Positions 43,121-51,173 of a stretch of 64,000 nucleotides of DNA are shown piece by piece. The number at the start of each line of letters is the position of its first letter. Within the stretch, counting starts at the first letter, position 1. Source of the stretch: Lachnospiraceae bacterium (lineage in GTDB: Bacteria; Bacillota; Clostridia; Lachnospirales; Lachnospiraceae); NCBI GenBank assembly GCA_910575445.1, contig CAJTFW010000001.1, positions 124,001-188,000 on the forward strand. Direction: 5' to 3'. Below the pieces are notes generated by a model. That model was not told the origin of the DNA, made no database searches, and was given only the letters and a program-made list of their open reading frames with translations. The position numbers and the translations under genes were made by a program.

Positions 43121-44335
43121 ATGAAAAACAAAAAGGTATTGGCGGTATTGGTAGCAGTGTCTATGGCAGCATCTTTAAGTGCATGTGGCGGCGGTTCTGG
43201 TGATTCGGCGGCAAGCAGTGCAAATACAGAGGAAGCTACGACGCAGGCAGAAGCAGAGGATACGACTTCGGATGCTTCGAAAGAAGGAGAGAGTGAGGCT
43301 ACTACTGGAGCGATTGCACAGTTTGCAGATGGATGGGGGGATACCAACAGTCCGTTTGACCCATTGGCGATTACAGAGACCTGGACATTTGAGGAGATGA
43401 GAAACAATCTTGGAGCGATTCCGGCAAGTGATGCTTCATTTTCGATTGCAGGAAATATCCGTACAGAGGACAATGTGTACTGGACAGCGCTTAGAGATGG
43501 CTATAAAGATATGATTGCATTTGAAAATGCAAATGGTCTAAGTGGTGTGACGATTGATGTGCAGTCTGCACTAAATGAGGCAGATACCGAAGGACAGCTT
43601 GCGGTGATGAAAGACCAGATTCGCAGCGGGGCAAATGTGATTATGATTTCTCCGATTTCAACTTCAAACTGTACAGAAGGTGTAGAAGTTGCACATGAGG
43701 ATGGAATTCCGACGATTGCGGTCAACAATGAATTTAACGGCGCAGATATGTTTGTGGGGCCTAATTCTTACGCAGAGGGGGAGCAGGCAGCAGAGTGGGC
43801 CAATGACAACGTAGGCTCTGGAAAAGCAGCAATTATTATGGGACTTGCTGGTACAGATGTGGTGAAAAATCGTACCAATGGTTTTGTGGAGAAGCTTGCA
43901 GCGCTGAATTCTGAGATTGAGGTTGTGGACCAGCAGAATGCAGACTGGGATAGAGACAAGGCAAAAGATGTATGTGCAACATTTTTAAAGACATACGATG
44001 ATTTAAAGATTATCTTCTGCAATAATGATGTAATGGCGCTTGGAGCAGTGGAGGCAATTAAAGAAGCCAATTTAAAATTAAATGAAGATATCTATGTGAT
44101 TGGCGCAGATGGTACCGATGAAGCGTATGAGTCGATTCACAATAATGAACTGTCAGCTACGATTTCGATGTTCCCTTATTATGAAGGAATGATGGCGAGT
44201 GAGGTGACAACAAGAGTGATGCTTGGGCAGACGATGCCAAAGGTGGTGTGGACGCCGTCGATGGCTGTAGATGCGAAGAACATTGATACTGATGATGCCG
44301 AACTTATTGGGTGGACGGATCCTACGATTGAGTAG
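43121..44335 (+). CDS. Sugar-binding lipoprotein of an RbsABC-type transporter
   Basis: 404 residues. Lipoprotein signal with LSAC (Cys22), an Ala/Ser/Glu/Thr-rich spacer to about residue 80, then a periplasmic-binding-protein type 1 (ribose-like) domain: VTIDVQSALNEADTEGQLA, ANVIMISPISTSNC, IPTIAVNNEFNG, IIFCNNDVMALGAVEAI and IYVIGADGTDEAY. It delivers the substrate to the permease encoded downstream. AGGAGGATAAGAAA before ATG. Followed by hairpin S1. Confidence 0.93.
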   Translation: MKNKKVLAVLVAVSMAASLSACGGGSGDSAASSANTEEATTQAEAEDTTSDASKEGESEATTGAIAQFADGWGDTNSPFDPLAITETWTFEEMRNNLGAIPASDASFSIAGNIRTEDNVYWTALRDGYKDMIAFENANGLSGVTIDVQSALNEADTEGQLAVMKDQIRSGANVIMISPISTSNCTEGVEVAHEDGIPTIAVNNEFNGADMFVGPNSYAEGEQAAEWANDNVGSGKAAIIMGLAGTDVVKNRTNGFVEKLAALNSEIEVVDQQNADWDRDKAKDVCATFLKTYDDLKIIFCNNDVMALGAVEAIKEANLKLNEDIYVIGADGTDEAYESIHNNELSATISMFPYYEGMMASEVTTRVMLGQTMPKVVWTPSMAVDAKNIDTDDAELIGWTDPTIE

Positions 44336-44357
44336 AGGAATATGTGAAAAAAGTGAC

Positions 44358-44550
44358 GGAGCTGTTGCAAAGCAGGCGGACGAGGGCTGGTAAAATGTCT
44401 GCATGAAATGTATCGGACACTCAGGCCATTTTGTCCGCCTTACACGGACAGTGAGTGTCCGTCTACGGCGGACAAAATAACCTGACTGTCCGCTCCAATT
44501 CACACAGCACTATTTTACCAGCCCCCATCCACCTGCTTTGCGACAGTTCC
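44358..44550. repeat. S1: long hairpin element between binding-protein and ATPase genes
   Basis: About 193 bases. Outer stem 44358-44396 with 44512-44550 (39 bases, few mismatches; inner ends GGCTGGTAAAAT/ATTTTACCAGCC). Second stem CGGACA...ATTTTGTCCGCC with GGCGGACAAAAT...TGTCCG, capped by ACGGACA-gtgag-TGTCCGT. Shares TGTATCGGACA and TGTCCGCTCCAAT with S2 at 48154, while the arms differ. It fills most of the 280-base gap. Confidence 0.9.
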
Positions 44551-44615
44551 TGAGCTTGAAGATATATAGAGCTACTTATCGTAAAGGGGGAGGATAAAGA
44601 GAGAGGAGTGATTGT

Positions 44616-46121
44616 TTGGAGAAGGATTATATTCGGTTTGAGCATGTGAGGAAGGAATTTCCTGGAGTGGTGGCGTTGTCGGATATTTCGTTTTCGATTC
44701 GAAAGGGTGAGGTGCATGCAATATTGGGGGAGAATGGGGCTGGAAAGTCTACGCTTTTGAATATTTTGCATGGGGTGTATCAGGCGACGTCGGGAAGTGT
44801 GTATGTGGATGGGAAGGAATCTAGGTTTCATTCTACATATGATGCGATTATGCAGGGAGTGATTAAGGTGCACCAGGAGGTGCAGGTGGTGGAGAATCTG
44901 ACGGTTGGTCAGAATATTGCACTGGGATTTGAGATGTCCAAATATGGGTTTTTGGACTATAAGGATGTGTATGAGAAATGTGACCGGATTTTGGAGGAGC
45001 TTGGGTGCTCGATTCGAAGCAAGGATTCGGTTGTGGGGCTTGGGGTTGGAGATTTGCAGATGATGGCGATTGCCAAGTCCTTGTATTTTAATGCGAATAT
45101 TATTTCTTTTGATGAGCCTACGTCGGCGCTTTCGGTGCCGGAGATTGAGAAATTATATGAGATTATCAGGGGGCTTAAGGAGAAGGGAATTACGATTATT
45201 TTTATTAGTCATAAGTTGGATGAGTTGTTTGAGATTTGTGACAGGGTGACAATTTTACGGGATGGATGTTGTATTGATACGAAAGAGATAGAGGAGATTA
45301 CCAAGGAGGATTTGATTCATCTGATGGTAGGGCGGGATGTGTCGAGTTATGCGCAGCGGCTAAATCCGCTCTGTGCAGACAAGAGTCAGGTAGTCTTTGA
45401 GGCAAAAAATCTGACAGGGCTTACATTTCGGGATATTTCTTTTCAGGTACATAAGGGAGAGATTGTGGGATTTGCAGGGCTTGTGGGTGCTAGGCGTACG
45501 GAGGTGATGCGGGCAATCTTTGGTGTGGACCCATTATATTCGGGAGAGCTTTATCTGGATGGACAGAAGATTGAGATTCATTCGACGGAAGATGCGATGA
45601 GGCATGGGATTGGTTTAATCTCGGAGGACAGAAAGCGGGAGGGATTTATTCCTTCGATGTCTAACAATAGAAATGTCAATATTCCCAGTATGGGGAAATT
45701 TGGCAGGAAGCCTCTAGGACTTCTAGATGAGAAGGCAATGAAGGAAAACTTTGATGCATATGCAGAATCGGTCAAATTAAATATCCGAAATCCTGAGCAT
45801 CGAACACTTGATCTGTCTGGTGGAAACCAGCAGAAGGTGATTATTGCAAAGTGGCTGGCCACAAATGCCAGGCTTTTAATCTTTGATGAACCGACAAAGG
45901 GTGTGGATGTGGGTGCAAAGGCGGAGATTTATAAGTTGATGGAAGAATTTGTGGCACAGGGAAAGGGTATTATTATGGTCTCCTCAGAGCTTCCAGAGGT
46001 GATTGGTATGAGTGACCAGATTATTGTGATGAGAGAGGGACGCATGAGTGCAACTTTGACTAAGCGCAGTGAGTTTAGTGAGGTTGGGATTTTGTCTCAT
46101 GCAATGGAGGAGAAGAGATGA
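44616..46121 (+). CDS. RbsA/MglA-type sugar ABC transporter ATPase
   Basis: 501 residues with two nucleotide-binding domains. First: GENGAGKSTLL (Walker A) and FDEPTSALS (Walker B). Second: a reduced Walker A, FAGLVGARRTEVM, as usual in this family; the signature LSGGNQQKV; and FDEPTKGVDVG. The first domain lacks a normal signature (LGVGDLQMMAIAKSL). Start is a TTG at 44616 behind GAGGAG. The permease overlaps by four bases. Confidence 0.95.
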   Translation: MEKDYIRFEHVRKEFPGVVALSDISFSIRKGEVHAILGENGAGKSTLLNILHGVYQATSGSVYVDGKESRFHSTYDAIMQGVIKVHQEVQVVENLTVGQNIALGFEMSKYGFLDYKDVYEKCDRILEELGCSIRSKDSVVGLGVGDLQMMAIAKSLYFNANIISFDEPTSALSVPEIEKLYEIIRGLKEKGITIIFISHKLDELFEICDRVTILRDGCCIDTKEIEEITKEDLIHLMVGRDVSSYAQRLNPLCADKSQVVFEAKNLTGLTFRDISFQVHKGEIVGFAGLVGARRTEVMRAIFGVDPLYSGELYLDGQKIEIHSTEDAMRHGIGLISEDRKREGFIPSMSNNRNVNIPSMGKFGRKPLGLLDEKAMKENFDAYAESVKLNIRNPEHRTLDLSGGNQQKVIIAKWLATNARLLIFDEPTKGVDVGAKAEIYKLMEEFVAQGKGIIMVSSELPEVIGMSDQIIVMREGRMSATLTKRSEFSEVGILSHAMEEKR

Positions 46122-47071
46122 AGAAATTACAACGTTCCATTACAACATTATTTGCCCTGCTTTTGATTATTGCTGTCTTTTCGGTGTTAAGTCCAAGGTA
46201 TTTTCAGTATGATAACTTGATTGATATTATCAACCAGGGTGTGGTCAATGGATTTTTGGCTTGTGGAATTACCGTGGCGATTATTACGGGCGGGATTGAC
46301 TTGTCGGTAGGGTCGACGATGGCGGTCGTAATTGTGACTTGTGCAAAATTGTCCGCTTCAGGCGTTCCGGTGGTGCCTACAGTGCTTGTAGGGCTTTTGG
46401 TGGGGGCTTTTATTGGCTCTATCAATGGATTTTTGGTGACAAGGATGAAATTGCAGCCATTTATTGCAACGCTTGGTACAAATCAGATTTTTAGAGGGAT
46501 TGCCTATGTGGTCAGTGGCGGACAGCCGGTTTTAAATATTCAGGGAGCTTATCGGAATGCATTTCAGTTTCAGATTGTGCGCGGGGTTCGTATGAATATG
46601 ATTTATCTTCTGATACTGGCAGTTGTATTTGCAGTGATACTGGTGAAGAAGCGTGCGGGTGTATATATCTATGCGATTGGCTCGAATGAGGATGCGGCGC
46701 GGATGTCGGGTATCAATGTGGAGCGCTATAAGATGATTGCGTATATGATGTGCTCGATTGGCGCAGCGATGGCTGGTATGGTGACGCTTGCAAGGCTTGG
46801 AACCGGTGAGCCAACGGCTGGTGATGGTTTTGAGACGATGGCGATTGCTGCTGCAGCAGTGGGCGGTACAAGCCTGGCTGGAGGAAAAGGCTCAATTCTT
46901 GGAACAGTGTTAGGTGCATTTACCATATCGGCTTTAAAGATTGGATTGATTGTGATTGGTATGGATACCTTTTATCAGTTTATTGCGATTGGTTTGATTA
47001 TTATTTTGGCGACGTATCTGGATACACTGCAAAATCTGCTTTTGAGTCTGTTTCAGAAGAAGGCAAAATAG
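46118..47071 (+). CDS. RbsC-type sugar ABC transporter permease
   Basis: 317 residues with about ten hydrophobic segments. GITVAIITGGIDLSVGS and AIAAAAVGGTSLAGGKGS (the EAA-like coupling region) are family marks, as is YAIGSNEDAARMSGINV. It forms the membrane channel with the ATPase encoded before it. Confidence 0.95.
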   Translation: MKKLQRSITTLFALLLIIAVFSVLSPRYFQYDNLIDIINQGVVNGFLACGITVAIITGGIDLSVGSTMAVVIVTCAKLSASGVPVVPTVLVGLLVGAFIGSINGFLVTRMKLQPFIATLGTNQIFRGIAYVVSGGQPVLNIQGAYRNAFQFQIVRGVRMNMIYLLILAVVFAVILVKKRAGVYIYAIGSNEDAARMSGINVERYKMIAYMMCSIGAAMAGMVTLARLGTGEPTAGDGFETMAIAAAAVGGTSLAGGKGSILGTVLGAFTISALKIGLIVIGMDTFYQFIAIGLIIILATYLDTLQNLLLSLFQKKAK

Positions 47072-47098
47072 AGGTTAGGAAGAAGGGAAAGTTTTACA

Positions 47099-48142
47099 AT
47101 GAAAATGAAAGCGGTAGTTTTAGAAGGAGCGAATCAGTTTGGGCCTAAGATGATTGACAGACCGATAATTGGAGATGATGAGATTCTGCTTAAGATGGTA
47201 AAGGCGGCTATCTGTGGGACGGATATTCGGATTCTAGAAGGAAAGAAAACAAAGGATGTGCGCTATCCGTCCGTGATTGGGCATGAGATGTGCGGATTGA
47301 TTGAAGAAGTTGGAAAGGATGTCAAAGGCTATCAGGTGGGAGAGAAGGTCTCGATTGCCAATGTGATTCCTTGTGGGTCTTGTGCAAGCTGTCTAAGCGG
47401 GCGGGAAAATGCGTGTATGAATCGGACGGCGATTGGGTATCAGTATGATGGAGGCTTTGAGGAGTATATCAGGATTCCTGCGAGCTGTATAAAAGCCGGA
47501 AATGTGGTAAAGCTTCCAGAACATGTGTCTTTTACCGCGGGGGCGTTGATTGAGCCTTTGGCTTGTTGTATCAGAGGGCTTTACAATGCAGGGACCGGGT
47601 TTAATGATACCGTTCTTGTGGTGGGGGCCGGGCCGATTGGGCTTATGCATATTCAGCTGTCAAAGATTGCAGGCGCCAGTAAGGTAATTGTCAGTGAGCC
47701 GAATGAGTTTCGTAGAAAAAAAGCAGAGATTCTGGGAGCGGATGTGATTGTGGATCCGACGAAAGAGGACTTGAAGAAGATTGTGATGGAGGAGACGCTT
47801 GGACTTGGCGTGGATGTTGTGATTGTGGCGATTGGAGTGCCCTCGATTGTGCAGCAGAATCTGGAACTCTGCAAGAAAGGCGGGACGGTTTGTCTGTTTG
47901 CGGGATTTGCGGGGACTGGAGAATCGGTGATTAGTGCAAATACAATTCACTATAATGAATTAAATGTGTGTGGGTCTACGGCGTATAAGAGGAGTGATTA
48001 TCTGGCGGCGGCAGAGATGGTAAAGACGGGGAAGATTAATTTGGATGAGATTGCGACGCATACGTATAAGCTGGATGAGTTTGTGGAGGCGTATGAGATG
48101 AATAAGAGTGGAGCAGGACTTAAGATTATGATTGAGCCTTAG
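47099..48142 (+). CDS. Zinc-dependent medium-chain alcohol/polyol dehydrogenase
   Basis: 347 residues. Catalytic zinc: CGTDI and GHEMCGLIEEVG; structural zinc: CGSCASCLSGRENAC; NAD fold: VLVVGAGPIGLMHIQL. Closest in look to sorbitol/threonine/galactitol-type dehydrogenases. In this operon it probably oxidises a sugar or sugar phosphate, giving a ketose or a lactone. ATG 47105 is an equally possible start. Followed directly by hairpin S2. Confidence 0.92.
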   Translation: MKMKAVVLEGANQFGPKMIDRPIIGDDEILLKMVKAAICGTDIRILEGKKTKDVRYPSVIGHEMCGLIEEVGKDVKGYQVGEKVSIANVIPCGSCASCLSGRENACMNRTAIGYQYDGGFEEYIRIPASCIKAGNVVKLPEHVSFTAGALIEPLACCIRGLYNAGTGFNDTVLVVGAGPIGLMHIQLSKIAGASKVIVSEPNEFRRKKAEILGADVIVDPTKEDLKKIVMEETLGLGVDVVIVAIGVPSIVQQNLELCKKGGTVCLFAGFAGTGESVISANTIHYNELNVCGSTAYKRSDYLAAAEMVKTGKINLDEIATHTYKLDEFVEAYEMNKSGAGLKIMIEP

Positions 48143-48153
48143 ATGACAGCGAC

Positions 48154-48344
48154 GGCTTGGCCGCAAGGCGGACCTAAGCGGGGAGAACAAACGCATGTAT
48201 GCAGTGTATCGGACATTGCACCAGATTTGTTCGCCCCATTTGGACACAGGTGTCCGCCTGTGGCGTACAAATCCGGCACACTGTCCGCTCCAATGTATAC
48301 ACGCTGTTTGTGCTCCCCGCCTGGGTCCGCCTTGCGGCTAAGCC
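48154..48344. repeat. S2: long hairpin element between dehydrogenase and aldolase genes
   Basis: About 191 bases. Outer stem pairs GGCTTGGCCGCAAGGCGGAC... (from 48154) with ...GTCCGCCTTGCGGCTAAGCC (to 48344), about 40 bases with few mismatches. Second stem CGGACA...GATTTGTTCGCC with GGCGTACAAATC...TGTCCG, cap GGACA-cagg-TGTCC. Same plan as S1 with unrelated arm sequences. Confidence 0.9.
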
Positions 48345-48410
48345 TGGGTTGAGGGGGAGGAAAGGGATATTTTAAGAGATTAATAATTAATAATAAAGGA
48401 GAGATAGGTT

Positions 48411-49253
48411 ATGGCAATGTTAGGGAAAGAGGTCCGCATGAGCAGACTGGTGAACAAGAAGAGTAATAAGATGATGGCGATTACGGTGGACCATGCGATT
48501 TCGAGAGGAATTGCGCCGATGACGGGACTTCATAGTATTCAGGATACGATAGATAAGATTATTTTGGGAAGACCAGATGCGATGACTATGACAAAGGGAA
48601 TTGCAGAGCATTGTATGTGGCAGCATGCAGGGAAAGTGTCGATTCTTTTGAAAGCTTCGAATTATTCACCGGTGGCGCCTACAAGGGATACGATTTTTGG
48701 CAGTGTGGATGAGGCGATTCGAATGGGAGCAGATGCGATATCGATGGGAGCTATGACACTTGGGGATTTTCAGGGAGAACAGTTTGAGGCGATTGGAAAG
48801 TTCTCGGAGGAGTGCATGGCAAAAGGAATGCCACTGATTGGGCATGTGTATCCAAAGGGAGAGAGTGTGCCGGTAGATAAGAGGGCTGCCTGGGAAAATA
48901 TTGCTTATTGTGTGAGAAGTGCTTGTGAGCTTGGGATGGATATTGTAAAGACAACTTATACGGGGGACCCGGATTCAATGGCAAAGGTGGTGTCTTGTGT
49001 ACCTTCAACGTTTCGCGTGGTGATTCAGGGCGGAGATGCTTGTAAGACATTAGATGATTATCTGGTGATGACAAGAGAAGCGATGGATTGCGGCGTAGGC
49101 GGCGTGACAATGGGAAGATTTGTGTGGGACTATAAGGATGTGACAGCGCTTGTGATTGCACTTCGTTATATTATTCACGAAGGGTATAGTGTGAAAGAGG
49201 CGAAAGAGCTTTTGGCACAGCTTGAGAACGATAAGAATTATGAGGCATTTTAG
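48411..49253 (+). CDS. Class I aldolase of the FbaB/LsrF/DeoC-like family
   Basis: 280 residues, TIM barrel. AITVDHAISRGIAP near the N-terminus, the Schiff-base Lys in DIVKTTYTGDP, and the phosphate-binding end RVVIQGGDACKTLDD and VGGVTMGRFVWDY. Relatives include archaeal-type fructose-bisphosphate aldolase, LsrF and aminodideoxyheptulosonate synthase. Here it probably cleaves the phosphorylated sugar product of the pathway. AAGGAGAGATAGGTT before ATG. Confidence 0.88.
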   Translation: MAMLGKEVRMSRLVNKKSNKMMAITVDHAISRGIAPMTGLHSIQDTIDKIILGRPDAMTMTKGIAEHCMWQHAGKVSILLKASNYSPVAPTRDTIFGSVDEAIRMGADAISMGAMTLGDFQGEQFEAIGKFSEECMAKGMPLIGHVYPKGESVPVDKRAAWENIAYCVRSACELGMDIVKTTYTGDPDSMAKVVSCVPSTFRVVIQGGDACKTLDDYLVMTREAMDCGVGGVTMGRFVWDYKDVTALVIALRYIIHEGYSVKEAKELLAQLENDKNYEAF

Positions 49254-49307
49254 AGTGCCTGTCTAAAGTCTAGAGGATATGGGGCATAAGAAAGAGAGGA
49301 GATTTGG

Positions 49308-50834
49308 TTGGGTACAAAACATTTGCTGGGAATTGACATTGGGACTTCAAGTGTGAAGGTGGCTCTGATTGATATGGATGGAAATTTAGTTGGGAACGCT
49401 GCAAAGACATATCGATTGATACAAGATGGGCCGGGGTATCAGCAGATGGATGCGGAGGATATGTGGAGGGCAGTCCTTGGCTGTGTCCGGGAGATTTCTA
49501 AAAAAGTTTCTCTTTCTTTGGTTGTGGGAATTGGGATTTCCTGCCTGTGTCCGGGGCTTACGGCTTTTGACAGAGATGGCCTTGTACTGATAAATCCGAT
49601 TCTCTATTCGGACCAGCGGAGCATGGCTGAGGCAGAACAGATTAAGGAAAAGATAGGGGAAGAGGAGCTGTTTGCCATCACGGCGAATCATGTAATGGCC
49701 GGAGCCATGTCCGGCACCTCCATGCTGTGGGTAAAACGGCACTGCCCGGATATCTATCAGAAAATCTACTGCTTTGGCCATGTCAATACGCTTTTGGCAG
49801 TTCGGATGACTGGAAAATTTGCAATGGATTACTCAAATGCTTCGTATACAACACTGTTTGAGACAACAGGTGGCTATCAGTGGTCGGAAAAGTTGTGTGA
49901 AGGAATTGGGATTGAGATGGAGAAACTTCCACCACTTATAAAATCATATGAGGTGGTGGGAGAGCTGCTTTGTGAGGAACTGATAGAGACAGGGCTTTCA
50001 AAGGGGACTCCGGTGGTGATTGGAGGCGGAGATACCGCCTGTGCTTCGCTTGCAACCGGGGTGATTCATCATGGGGATGTCTGTGAATCCGTGGGAACAA
50101 CAAACGTACTGACGGTATGTGTGACAGAGCCAAAGTTTCATCCGGGGTTTATTAACCGCTGTCATGTGATTGATGATGCCTGGATCTATCAGGGGGCGCT
50201 GTCGCATACAGGGGCATCGCTTCGATGGATGAAGGATTGTTTTTGTACGGATATCAAGGCGGCAGCCGAGGCGTTCCACAGTAATGCATATGATTTGATG
50301 ACTGAGACAGCAGCGCTTCACTCAGTGCCAGGGGCACATGGGATTGTGTTTCTTCCGTATATGCAAGGGGAGAGAAGTCCCGTGTGGGATTCCTATGCGC
50401 GGGGAGTGTTTTTTGGAATGTCATTACAGAGTAAACGAGATGACTTTATCCGGGCAGTCTTAGAGGGGGCAGCATATGGGCTTTTGCAGCTTTGTAAGCT
50501 TGCAGAGGAAGTGACAGGCAGAGAGATTACGGAATTCTGTGCAGTAGGCGGTGGCGCTAAAAGTGCAGTATGGTCACAGATTAAAGCGGATGTGACAGGG
50601 AAGGACATATCGGTGTTAGATGTCAACGATATGGCACCCATAGGCGCAGCCCTTTTGGCGGGGATGGGTGTTGGAGTCTTTCGGGATGCGGAGGATGCAC
50701 AAAAAAAAGTGAAGAAAACCATTTATCGAAGATTTGTCAGCAGAAAAGAGGATGAAAAGATATATCAGAAAAGGTATCAGACCTATATAAAGTTGTATCC
50801 GCAGTTGAAGGAATTGTATAGGGAGAATTATTAG
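49308..50834 (+). CDS. FGGY-family carbohydrate kinase
   Basis: 508 residues. GIDIGTSSVKVALID (N-terminal phosphate 1), GISCLCPGLTAFD, TPVVIGGGDTACASL, GIVFLPYMQGERSPVWD (the FGGY signature region) and CAVGGGAKSAVWSQIKADV. Most like the gluconate/xylulose kinase branch. Starts at a TTG (49308) behind GAGAGGAG. It should phosphorylate the imported sugar or an intermediate. Confidence 0.92.
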   Translation: MGTKHLLGIDIGTSSVKVALIDMDGNLVGNAAKTYRLIQDGPGYQQMDAEDMWRAVLGCVREISKKVSLSLVVGIGISCLCPGLTAFDRDGLVLINPILYSDQRSMAEAEQIKEKIGEEELFAITANHVMAGAMSGTSMLWVKRHCPDIYQKIYCFGHVNTLLAVRMTGKFAMDYSNASYTTLFETTGGYQWSEKLCEGIGIEMEKLPPLIKSYEVVGELLCEELIETGLSKGTPVVIGGGDTACASLATGVIHHGDVCESVGTTNVLTVCVTEPKFHPGFINRCHVIDDAWIYQGALSHTGASLRWMKDCFCTDIKAAAEAFHSNAYDLMTETAALHSVPGAHGIVFLPYMQGERSPVWDSYARGVFFGMSLQSKRDDFIRAVLEGAAYGLLQLCKLAEEVTGREITEFCAVGGGAKSAVWSQIKADVTGKDISVLDVNDMAPIGAALLAGMGVGVFRDAEDAQKKVKKTIYRRFVSRKEDEKIYQKRYQTYIKLYPQLKELYRENY

Positions 50835-50900
50835 AGATTGGGCTTCTGGAAATGTTTCCAGGGGCCTGTTTTTTTATTTGAGGGTGAATTTTTTTGAAGT

Positions 50901-51114
50901 AAAGGACGCTCGCCATGACCTGGTAGATATTCCTTCCAGACCCCGCTCGCGCTTAATGAACGCCTATAGCGGTACTAAGCTCGCGACTGCGCGTAACCGC
51001 TTGCGCTCGCTAAGTGCCGATGGCGTCCAATGGGTCTTGCAGGAACATCTGCCAGGCCATGTCGGGCTGTACGTTGGCTCCGATACCTACTGCCTTCCCG
51101 CCCTAGCGTCCTTT
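50901..51114. repeat. R2: single-unit R-family palindromic repeat
   Basis: 214 bases with perfect 10-bp inverted ends AAAGGACGCT (50901-50910) and AGCGTCCTTT (51105-51114). Contains one hairpin unit with the R core words and a short remnant of the linker found in R1 and R4; the second unit is missing. It fills most of the 339-base gap between the convergent kinase and permease genes, and no gene is seen there. Confidence 0.9.
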
Positions 51115-51173
51115 ACATTACTCATAAAATGCAAACCTTCACCAAAAAATATTTTGTAACAGAACTTAAAAAG

